Below are positions 24,326 to 31,758 of a DNA stretch of 64,000 nt, piece after piece. Both the position numbers and the translations under genes were made by a program. The stretch comes from Anaeroglomus sp964630775 (GTDB taxonomy: Bacteria > Planctomycetota > Phycisphaerae > Sedimentisphaerales > Anaerohalosphaeraceae), in assembly GCA_964630775.1 (NCBI GenBank), contig CAZVYY010000001.1, forward strand, positions 1-64,000, in the 5' to 3' direction. Below the pieces are notes generated by a model. That model was not told the DNA's origin. It did not search any database and saw only the letters and a list, made by a program, of their open reading frames with translations. Numbering within the stretch: the first letter of the stretch is position 1; every line of letters starts with the position of its first letter.

Positions 24326-24955
24326 TCACGCTCTGCGTCTTCGCAACAGCCCCAGGGCGCCGATGCCTAACAGTCCCAGGGTCGCCGGCTCTGGGATTGT
24401 CGAAATCGTATCAATCACCACTTGCGACAGAACCGCATTGGGAGTCATCGCGATCTGTACCCGTTCAAAGTCGGGATTGGGCTTGAAAATCAGGTCATAA
24501 TACTGATATGCCCCCATGCCGGATGCATCCGGCATGACCGGCGAAATATACGTGACCTGACCTGTAATCGGGACGGTGCCGTCAAGTGCCAAGCTGGACA
24601 CGCTGATCGGCGGGACGGACGAATTCAGCCAGGCCAACTGCACGCGCATATACTTGATGGGCATATTGTCGATGAAATTGGGTAACTGAAATTCATAATG
24701 TCCGCCGGTGCCTTGCGGAACCTGGGGCGATGGCTGCACAGGATGCAGGACCGTCGTCGGGTCGTTGTCGTCCACAGTACTGAAACCGGTCAGATTCAGA
24801 AATGTCGTGCCGGGCAAAAGATTCCAGTGAGCATATACCGACAATGGACCGCCCCGATAAGGCGGGGGATTCAGGTCGTCAGCACGTACCGGGATCCATG
24901 AAAAAGCTAACACCAATGCAAGAAACGGAATATATTTTCTAATTTGTGTATTCAT
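24326..24955 (-). CDS. PEP-CTERM protein with a canonical PEP motif
   Basis: A 209-residue exported protein. A signal peptide (YIPFLALVLAFSWIPVRA) is followed by a beta-rich body of unknown family and a C-terminal sorting signal IPEPATLGLLGIGALGLLRRRRA. Unlike the two upstream neighbours it has a true PEP and a different hydrophobic segment. Its leader shows no match to theirs. It may be sorted by the same or another exosortase. Confidence 0.8.
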   Translation of the reverse strand: MNTQIRKYIPFLALVLAFSWIPVRADDLNPPPYRGGPLSVYAHWNLLPGTTFLNLTGFSTVDDNDPTTVLHPVQPSPQVPQGTGGHYEFQLPNFIDNMPIKYMRVQLAWLNSSVPPISVSSLALDGTVPITGQVTYISPVMPDASGMGAYQYYDLIFKPNPDFERVQIAMTPNAVLSQVVIDTISTIPEPATLGLLGIGALGLLRRRRA

Positions 24956-25255
24956 AGGAATTACCTCTCTTGTTTTTTTTCACTGTTTCTGTTCTGTTCA
25001 ATATCGATAGACATTAAACACAATCCGTGTATAAATCTTATTGAGTGCCAATATGACGTTTTTAATCTTTCTTGTCTCTTAACCATTCTGCAGAATGGCT
25101 GAAGCAGATTTTTGAGTGGTGACTCCTTGAAAGGTTTATTCTTTCATAGCTATTTAATAGGAATACTATGTATTAAGCCTGCGATGTTCTATAAAATATC
25201 TTCAAACACACGAAATTTATGCGACAGATATTTTGTCTTTTTCTCTGTAGTATTC

Positions 25256-25292
25256 TCCACATAGCACAAATTACGCTAACACTGTCTCGCTA
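25256..25292 (-). repeat. 37-bp inverted-repeat arm, right copy
   Basis: Reverse complement of 7381-7417 with 35 of 37 identical positions. It sits about 100 bases before the arsR start. The two arms enclose 17.8 kb. Confidence 0.75.
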
Positions 25293-25326
25293 AACGAAAC
25301 CCTCTATCAAAATTTTTCTAAACACA

Positions 25327-25356
25327 TCTATATATCGAGAACTTTCGATATTTAGA
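25327..25356. promoter_or_regulatory. ArsR operator candidate
   Basis: TCTATATATCGA and TCGATATTTAGA form arms that pair at 11 of 12 positions around six bases. The site ends 34 bases before the arsR ATG, where an autorepressing ArsR-family protein would bind. Confidence 0.6.
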
Positions 25357-25390
25357 TACGTATAGATAAAAAAGCTTAATTGAGGTTAAC

Positions 25391-25735
25391 ATGAGTCCGG
25401 AATTGCAAAACACATATAAAATGCTGACTGAAGAACAACTGCACGAGGCGGCGGAGTGTTTGAAGGTGATGGCCCACCCGGCCCGGCTGAATATGGTTCA
25501 GATTCTGATGCAGGGCGAGTATCCCGTTCATGAGATCGCCGCACTGTGCCGAATCTCGGCCAACCAGACCTGTGAGCATCTGCGGCTGATGCAGGGACGC
25601 GGCTTGCTGACCAGCCGGCGCGAGGGTAAAATTGTGTATTATAAAATAGCCAATCCCCGCCTGCCGGGTCTGATTGGCTGCATTCGGAAACACTGTGAAG
25701 CCAAACCAGAACTTGAAATATCAGACAATACATAA
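25391..25735 (+). CDS. ArsR-family regulator of sulfur-handling gene
   Basis: A 114-residue winged-helix repressor (LKVMAHPARLNMVQILM, then HEIAALCRISANQTCEHLRLM, GLLTSRREGKIVYYKI). Four cysteines are placed at ALCRI, QTCEH, IGCIR and KHCEA. Related sulfide/persulfide sensors use cysteine pairs to release DNA, so a persulfide-responsive role is plausible but not shown. It lies 19 bases before the CoA-disulfide reductase fusion gene, in one operon, behind an inverted-repeat operator. Weak GAGG before the ATG. Confidence 0.82.
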   Translation: MSPELQNTYKMLTEEQLHEAAECLKVMAHPARLNMVQILMQGEYPVHEIAALCRISANQTCEHLRLMQGRGLLTSRREGKIVYYKIANPRLPGLIGCIRKHCEAKPELEISDNT

Positions 25736-25754
25736 CTGTATATAAGGAGTCATT

Positions 25755-28223
25755 ATGGAAAGCAAACCAAAGATTATTATCGTCGGGGGAGTCGCAGGCG
25801 GCGCATCGGCGGCGGCACGGGCACGACGCATGAGCGAATCGGCAGACATTATCCTGATTGAACGCGGGCCGGATATTTCGTTTGCCAACTGCGGCCTGCC
25901 GTATCATATCGGCGGGGTCATTGCCGAGCGCAAACGGCTGCTGGTCCAGACGCCGGAGGCGATGCGAAAACGGTTTGCACTCGATGTGCGGGTCCGAACG
26001 GAGGTTGTGCGAATTGACCGTCAGCAAAAACAGGTCATCGTCAGAAATCTGGCCGATGGGCGTGAGAGTGTTGAAAGTTATGACTACCTGATTCTCAGTC
26101 CCGGGGCCGAACCCATTCGTCCGCCGTTGCCGGGTGCGGATGGACCCAACGTCTATACCCTGCGCAACCTGGCGGATATGGACACGATTATCAAGACTAT
26201 CGATACGAACAAACCCCAGCGGGCGGTGGTGGTCGGCGGCGGATATATCGGTCTGGAAATGGCCGAAAGTTTGACCGAACGCGGCATTGCGGTGACAGTG
26301 GCGGAACTGGATAAGCAGGTGATGGCCCCGGCGGACCCGGAGATGGCATCGACGCTGCATCAGGAACTGAAGCTGCATGGCGTGGATTTGCGGCTGGGCA
26401 GCAGCGTGACATCAATTCAGCATAATGCACAAGGAATAACAGTCCAGTTGAGCAGCGGCGATAAAGTGGATTGCGGGCTGGTGGTCTTATCCATTGGCGT
26501 GCGTCCCGAATCCAAACTGGCCAAAGAAGCCGGGCTGACCGTCGGACATCGCGGCGGCATTGTCGTCAACGAATTCATGCAGACCAGCGATCCGGCGATT
26601 TATGCGGTGGGTGATGCGGTGGAAGTGGATGACTTTGTCGGCGGATTCAAGACCCAGATTCCGCTGGCCGGTCCTGCCAATCGACAGGGACGCATTGCGG
26701 CATCGCACATCTTCGGACAGAAGCTGACGTATAAGAAAACCCAGGGCACCGCGGTCTGCAAGGTCTTCAACCAGACCATTGCCATGACGGGCCTGAATGA
26801 AAAGAGCCTCAAACGTCTGGGGATGCCGTATGAAAAGGTCTATGTGCATCCGGCTAACCATGCTTCGTATTATCCGGGAGCAATGCAGATGACCCTGAAA
26901 CTGCTGTTTGAGCCAACGACCGGCAAGGTGCTGGGGGCGCAGGCCGTTGGAGCCGCGGGGGTGGATAAGCGAATCGATGTGATTGCCGTGGCAATACGAG
27001 CGGGGATGACGGTGTTTGATCTGGAGGATCTGGAACTGTGCTACGCACCGCCTTATGGTTCGGCCAAGGATCCGGTCAATTACGCGGGATTTGTCGCAGC
27101 CAACGTGCTTCGCGGTGAAGCCAAACTCTGCCACGCTGCTGACGCTGCCAATCCGACCGATAAGCAGGTTCTGCTGGATGTCCGTACGCCGACGGAAGTG
27201 CAGGCCGGAACGATCCCCGGAGCGATTTCGATTCCCTTGGATGAGCTGCGTTCACGGCTGGGCGAACTGCCGCGGGACAAAGAAATTCTGGCCTTTTGTC
27301 AGGTGGGGCTGCGCGGGTATCTGGCGTGTCGAATCTTGTCGCAGCATGGGTTTAACTGCCGCAATCTCAGCGGCGGGTATAAAACTTACCTGAGTTTCTA
27401 CGGCAGTTCAACTCCGCCCGAGAAACCCAAAGAACTCAAGGATGATACCGGCGAGAAGACCCTTGAACCAGTCCGTCCCGCATCGCAGACCATTGCACTC
27501 AAGGTTGACGCCTGCGGCCTGCAATGTCCGGGACCGATTTTGAAACTCAAAGAAACGCTGGATGCCGTGCAGCCGGGGCAGACGATTCAGATTACCGTAA
27601 CCGACCCGGGATTTGTCAAGGACGTCGAGGGATTCTGCCAGAGCACGGGGCATACCCTGCTTGCAACCACCGTCAAAGGCAAGACCTATGAGGCCCGGAT
27701 TCAGAAGAAATCCGCGACGGCGTGCGGGGCGGTCATACCGCCGGGAGCGGTCTCCAAAGACAAGACAATGGTGGTCTTCAGCGGCGATTTCGACAAGGCG
27801 ATGGCGGCATTCATTATCGCCAACGGCGCAGCGGCAATGGGCAGCAAGGTGACGATGTTCTTTACGTTCTGGGGATTGAACCTGTTGCGGAAGTCGGCGG
27901 CGGTGCCGGTGAACAAGACGTTGATCGAAAAGATGTTCGGCTGGATGATGCCGCGCGGGGCGGAAAAGGCCGCTCTGTCGAATATGAATATGGCCGGTAT
28001 AGGCAAGGCGATGATTCAGATGATTATGCGGAAAAAGAATGTTGCTTCGATTTCATCACTGATTGACTCGGCAAAGAAAGCCGGTGTGCGTATCGTCGCC
28101 TGTGCGATGTCGATGGATTTGATGGGCATCAAGCCCGAGGAACTCATCGACGGTGTCGAGTCCGGCGGCGTCGCCATGTACCTGGCGGCCAGCGACAAAG
28201 CGGGAACAAACCTGTTTATTTAA
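25755..28223 (+). CDS. CoA-disulfide reductase / rhodanese / TusA / DsrE2 fusion protein
   Basis: An 822-residue multidomain sulfur enzyme. Residues 1-450 are an FAD/NAD(P)H disulfide oxidoreductase of the CoADR type (FAD site GGVAGGASAAARARR, active Cys46 in FANCGLPYHIGG, second nucleotide site VVVGGGYIGLEMAE). A rhodanese domain follows (about 465-550; VRTPTEVQAGTIPGA, active Cys515 in CQVGLRG). Next is a TusA-like domain (Cys591 in QCPGPILKL), and a DsrE2-like domain to the end (Cys783 in ACAMSMDLMG). Each keeps its key cysteine, so sulfane sulfur could pass along the chain. ArsR lies just upstream. Family members reduce CoA disulfide or persulfide. An inverted repeat near 28196-28240 follows. 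Confidence 0.9.
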   Translation: MESKPKIIIVGGVAGGASAAARARRMSESADIILIERGPDISFANCGLPYHIGGVIAERKRLLVQTPEAMRKRFALDVRVRTEVVRIDRQQKQVIVRNLADGRESVESYDYLILSPGAEPIRPPLPGADGPNVYTLRNLADMDTIIKTIDTNKPQRAVVVGGGYIGLEMAESLTERGIAVTVAELDKQVMAPADPEMASTLHQELKLHGVDLRLGSSVTSIQHNAQGITVQLSSGDKVDCGLVVLSIGVRPESKLAKEAGLTVGHRGGIVVNEFMQTSDPAIYAVGDAVEVDDFVGGFKTQIPLAGPANRQGRIAASHIFGQKLTYKKTQGTAVCKVFNQTIAMTGLNEKSLKRLGMPYEKVYVHPANHASYYPGAMQMTLKLLFEPTTGKVLGAQAVGAAGVDKRIDVIAVAIRAGMTVFDLEDLELCYAPPYGSAKDPVNYAGFVAANVLRGEAKLCHAADAANPTDKQVLLDVRTPTEVQAGTIPGAISIPLDELRSRLGELPRDKEILAFCQVGLRGYLACRILSQHGFNCRNLSGGYKTYLSFYGSSTPPEKPKELKDDTGEKTLEPVRPASQTIALKVDACGLQCPGPILKLKETLDAVQPGQTIQITVTDPGFVKDVEGFCQSTGHTLLATTVKGKTYEARIQKKSATACGAVIPPGAVSKDKTMVVFSGDFDKAMAAFIIANGAAAMGSKVTMFFTFWGLNLLRKSAAVPVNKTLIEKMFGWMMPRGAEKAALSNMNMAGIGKAMIQMIMRKKNVASISSLIDSAKKAGVRIVACAMSMDLMGIKPEELIDGVESGGVAMYLAASDKAGTNLFI

Positions 28224-28240
28224 ACAAGTTCGTCCCCGCT
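28196..28240. terminator. extended palindrome between convergent genes
   Basis: AAGCGGGAAC and its imperfect partner GTCCCCGCTT, with an inner TGTTTA/TAAACA, form a long stem across the stop codon of the fusion gene. There is no clear T-run. It may serve as a bidirectional terminator. Confidence 0.4.
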
Positions 28241-28258
28241 TGATAGTCATTGAAAACA

Positions 28259-30877
28259 TTACTTTGGGTAAAAGGCCAGCCGTACCTGCTTCGGTGCAAA
28301 CGGCAGAATCTGGATGGTATTGTCGCCCTGCTTGAGATATTGTGTCACTTCCAGACGCAGAGGCTTGCCGATAAAGCCGCCGGCGTATTGGCCGTTGATG
28401 GTGACGGCAGCGGCCTGTTCGGGAGTGATATCATCGGCTTCCAGAATAATCCGAACCTTGTCAGACTGAATCGGATCGGAAAGCTGACAAGTCCCGACAA
28501 ATGGATCATCGGGCACGGGGCCTGCCGTCAGCGGTTTGCCCGCTTCGGGCTGGGCGGGCCTTTGCGGAATCCGCAGGGACTCAGGGGTCTGGCCCCGTGT
28601 GACTACAACCGGCTCACGCAGGGATTTAATCGACGCATCAAGCCGTGCGGGACGTTTGACCGTATCGGGCCGGAAGACCAATACAACGCTTTCGATCGGT
28701 TCCATCGTCAGGGTCACTTCCACGGATTGATTATCGATACGGCGATGAGCAATCGAGGTAATCTCGCCGCGCATCGGGTCCCAGCATTCCGGCGTGCCGG
28801 GGGCACGGAAACGGAAGGTAAACTGCCGGGCGTCGCCCTGATGATTCTGGTTGCAGATTAAAAAGATATCCGCATCCGCCTTGACACGATGCAGGACATG
28901 CAGCCAGCCGCTGGTTTCGCCCTGAACTACTTCGACCACCGGGGCAATGCCAGCGTCTTTGGCAAGGGCCTGTGTGATATCGGCAGCCGTGGGGACTTCG
29001 GACAGCAGATACGACCGTCCCCCGGCGGTATTGTGTTTGCAGGCGGCCAGGCCGGGCTGGGCGGCATCGCCCCAGATGGCCTGCGTCAATCCCGTGATAT
29101 CCGCAGCAGTCTTGCCGAGGGTGGCCGAGCGGGTCGGAAGGAATCCATAGCCGACCACAATGCCGCCCTGCTCGAAGAATGTCTTCGCGGCAGCCAGCAC
29201 GCCATAGGGAATGACTTCCACCGGCGGCACAATGAGTACGCGATAGCGTTCCTGATAGAGACGAATCTCATTACCGACCAGTTTTGCCTGATTTTCGAGC
29301 ACATCAAACGGCAGCCAGTCGCAGTCATACTGTGCATCCTGCAGGGCTGAGGTCATATCCTCCGGCGGAATCATCCTGCCGACCTGAGCGGCATTGCCGC
29401 CGAACAGCAGTGCCGCCGGGCAGACATGCCTGCCGCCGATGAGCATGGCACTCAGGCGGCTGGTGTAGTCGGCATAGACGCGATACAGCGGGTAACGCGG
29501 TTCATAGCCGCCGTTGTAGAAATACGGCGGGCAGTCATTATCATAGGGAGCCCGCGGATTAAACGAATGCGGGATATGGAAATTCACGCCGGACACATGC
29601 ATGTGGTTGGTCCACCACTTCATCTCGGGGTAGGTCAGGTTCTGGCCGCGGGCACCGAAAATCTCCACCATTGTCAGGTCGTCAGTCTTGCCGAAGACGT
29701 GGGAAATCGAGCTGGCTAATTTGGGCGTCTGCCACGACGGGTGGTCGCGAGCGATGCGTTTGCCCATGACAAACTGATCAAACACGGCATCGATGCCGCC
29801 CATGCTGCTGTAACGCTGCAGACGCATCATATCACCGCCGCAGAAGTCAGGCCGCAGGTATAAGGAACTGTGTTCCATGAAATGGCCGATGGACATGACG
29901 TCGTGCCGTCGGCACCAGTCGGTTATGCCGCCGTACATCGTGCGGCCCCAGGCTTCCGCCAGGGCATCGCGATATTGATACTGGGCGGCGGCCTGGTCTT
30001 CGCCGGCCAATTGGAATTTGTACGCAACATAGGCCTTCTTCCAGTCCACCTTCCATTCGGATAAAACCGAGTTAAGCTCCGTGCCCCAGTCGCCGCGGGT
30101 CTCCGGTTCATCATAGAAAAAGCCTGGGATAATCTTGCCGAAGTCGTCCTTGAATCGGTCGTAATGGGGCTGATAGACGGTCTGGATGAACCACTCGACA
30201 CAGTCCCGGCTGGCGCCATCGACACTGAGCTGTCCATTCTGTCCCAGTGCGGAGGCCTGCTTGTGGGTGAATTTCATGATCTTCCAGCGGCCCTGCGGAA
30301 CCTGCCAGCGGAGCTTGCCGTCCTGAATCGAGGAAGCCGCATCCATCAGGGTATTGCCGAGGATTTTCCCGTCGGTATCCATTTGGCCGGCGAGGGCCGC
30401 AATATAGTTTGGGCCGCTGTAACCGTCCGCTTCATAGAGAGCTGGACCTTCCACATCGACGGCGACTGCTTCCAACTGTTTGGCGGCATACTGCGCGGGG
30501 ACGTTTCCGCCGACACCCTGGCTGGGCCACCATTTTTCATCGAATATCCACATTTTCAGGCCGTGGTTGCGGGCCGCTTCCAGACAGATCGACAGGTCGT
30601 TGAACCAGCCGGGGCCGAGCCAGTCTTTGTGCGGGCGGGATTCGGCGGTCAAGCTGCCGTTGCCGCTTTCGGCGACAATACGGACGTAGTCCTGCAAACG
30701 CTGGGGGCTTTCGTCGCCATGCAGCCAGAACAGGGGGCCGGTCCACTGGCGTACTTCCAGAGGCAACGTGCGAAACAGGGTTTCGAGTGAGGTTATATCA
30801 GTAGCGACCGCTTGAGCGGAATAACTGCATCCGAACAATACAGCAAGTAAACAGGGGAATCCAAATCCGTATTTCAT
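28259..30877 (-). CDS. large exported glycoside hydrolase, GH106-like (rhamnosidase type)
   Basis: An 872-residue exported enzyme. A signal peptide (FPCLLAVLFGCSYSAQA) is followed by a TIM-barrel-like catalytic region with LFWLHGDESPQRLQDYVR, the MWIFDEKWWPSQGVGG block and DDFGKIIPGFFYDEPETRGDW, with acid residues suited to catalysis. A C-terminal part has beta-sandwich character (AVTINGQYAGG). The arrangement resembles the GH106 alpha-L-rhamnosidase group and relatives with a jelly-roll end domain; exact family and substrate are uncertain. The start at 30877 follows AGGAG; a longer frame lacks it. Convergent with the sulfur fusion gene. Confidence 0.7.
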   Translation of the reverse strand: MKYGFGFPCLLAVLFGCSYSAQAVATDITSLETLFRTLPLEVRQWTGPLFWLHGDESPQRLQDYVRIVAESGNGSLTAESRPHKDWLGPGWFNDLSICLEAARNHGLKMWIFDEKWWPSQGVGGNVPAQYAAKQLEAVAVDVEGPALYEADGYSGPNYIAALAGQMDTDGKILGNTLMDAASSIQDGKLRWQVPQGRWKIMKFTHKQASALGQNGQLSVDGASRDCVEWFIQTVYQPHYDRFKDDFGKIIPGFFYDEPETRGDWGTELNSVLSEWKVDWKKAYVAYKFQLAGEDQAAAQYQYRDALAEAWGRTMYGGITDWCRRHDVMSIGHFMEHSSLYLRPDFCGGDMMRLQRYSSMGGIDAVFDQFVMGKRIARDHPSWQTPKLASSISHVFGKTDDLTMVEIFGARGQNLTYPEMKWWTNHMHVSGVNFHIPHSFNPRAPYDNDCPPYFYNGGYEPRYPLYRVYADYTSRLSAMLIGGRHVCPAALLFGGNAAQVGRMIPPEDMTSALQDAQYDCDWLPFDVLENQAKLVGNEIRLYQERYRVLIVPPVEVIPYGVLAAAKTFFEQGGIVVGYGFLPTRSATLGKTAADITGLTQAIWGDAAQPGLAACKHNTAGGRSYLLSEVPTAADITQALAKDAGIAPVVEVVQGETSGWLHVLHRVKADADIFLICNQNHQGDARQFTFRFRAPGTPECWDPMRGEITSIAHRRIDNQSVEVTLTMEPIESVVLVFRPDTVKRPARLDASIKSLREPVVVTRGQTPESLRIPQRPAQPEAGKPLTAGPVPDDPFVGTCQLSDPIQSDKVRIILEADDITPEQAAAVTINGQYAGGFIGKPLRLEVTQYLKQGDNTIQILPFAPKQVRLAFYPK

Positions 30878-31103
30878 GGCCAATCTCCTGAAAAGAACAT
30901 GGTACTCTCTCAGGACGGCATTATACAAGATAAGGTTTCATCAGAATACTCAATTTTGGCCGGGCAGCGGAGATTTAGACTTAACATGCATCATTTTACC
31001 GCTCGGATGACCCCGGAATGCAGTGCAACAGGCCGTCACCGCAACAAGAAGAGCACCCGCTTCATGTCAACTCATCCGGCATATCAGGTCCAAATGAAGC
31101 TCA

Positions 31104-31304
31104 TTAAAACAGCGGATAAATCAGCGGTGCGATTGCCGAACTGCTCAACAGAATCAACAGACCCAGAAGCAGCAGGATCACCACAATCGGCAGCATCCAC
31201 CATTTTTTGTTATGCTTGAGGAAATCCCAGAACTCGGCTAACAAAGAGCCTCTTTTTTCACGGGCAAGTTTTTCGAATTCATTGGTCGGAGTATTTGCAG
31301 CCAT
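31104..31304 (-). CDS. DUF5989 small membrane protein
   Basis: A 66-residue protein with a charged N-terminus (NEFEKLAREKRGSLLAEFWDFLKHNKKWW) and one hydrophobic helix (MLPIVVILLLLGLLILL). This is the DUF5989 layout, which commonly follows SxtJ and a carbamoyltransferase. It ends the three-gene cluster, 14 bases after sxtJ. AGGAA precedes the ATG. Function unknown. The 226 bases downstream hold no gene. Confidence 0.8.
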   Translation of the reverse strand: MAANTPTNEFEKLAREKRGSLLAEFWDFLKHNKKWWMLPIVVILLLLGLLILLSSSAIAPLIYPLF

Positions 31305-31318
31305 ATCGGATTCCTGAA

Positions 31319-31738
31319 TTAAAACTGGCGGAAATAGCGTTCGGCAGACTCGGGGCAGCGATGCGGCTGCCAGTAACTTTTAGCGTCGGGGTCAAACCGT
31401 TTGCCCAGGACATCCCGCCCGATGAGACGGAATATCAGACCCAGCGGCGTAATCAGCAGAAAATAGAATACAAACAGGATGATAAAATTCATCACCCATC
31501 CAATGGGAAACGTAATGCAGGTCAGGGCAATGAAGATGATTCTGCCGGCTTTGTGAGACAGCATACAGCAGGCAAACACGACCAGGCCGGTTAGAATAAT
31601 CGCTGTTGTTACAGTGGCGCCAAATCCCTTAAAATAATGCAGCATTGCCGCCGCCAGGACAGACACCAGCATCGCAGCAATTCCGAAGATGCGGACATCT
31701 TTGCGTGTGGGATTCCAGTTGATATGAACCAATGACAT
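31319..31738 (-). CDS. SxtJ-family membrane protein
   Basis: A 139-residue protein with several membrane helices (IFGIAAMLVSVLAAAML, VTTAIILTGLVVFACCML, IIFIALTCITFPIGWVMN, IILFVFYFLLITPLGLIF) and an RLIGRDVLGKRFDPDAKSYW end typical of SxtJ proteins. The start at 31738 with GAGAGG before it is preferred to a TTG at 31762 that would overlap the carbamoyltransferase stop. Named from the saxitoxin cluster, but widespread beside carbamoyltransferases; its biochemical role is unclear. Confidence 0.78.
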   Translation of the reverse strand: MSLVHINWNPTRKDVRIFGIAAMLVSVLAAAMLHYFKGFGATVTTAIILTGLVVFACCMLSHKAGRIIFIALTCITFPIGWVMNFIILFVFYFLLITPLGLIFRLIGRDVLGKRFDPDAKSYWQPHRCPESAERYFRQF

Positions 31739-31758
31739 CGAAATGGGCCTCTCGAAAA

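Larger units (their letters stand above)
24956..25390. promoter_or_regulatory. 435-base divergent control region
   Basis: It separates PEP-CTERM gene 3 from arsR. It carries a 16-base perfect palindrome CCATTCTGCAGAATGG at 25083-25098, the right arm of the 37-bp inverted repeat (25256-25292) and the arsR operator (25327-25356). No open frame is convincing. Confidence 0.6.

Noticed and set aside
7418..25255. A transposon bounded by the 37-bp inverted repeats
   Set aside because: No transposase or recombinase lies inside, and bases beyond the arms show no target duplication.
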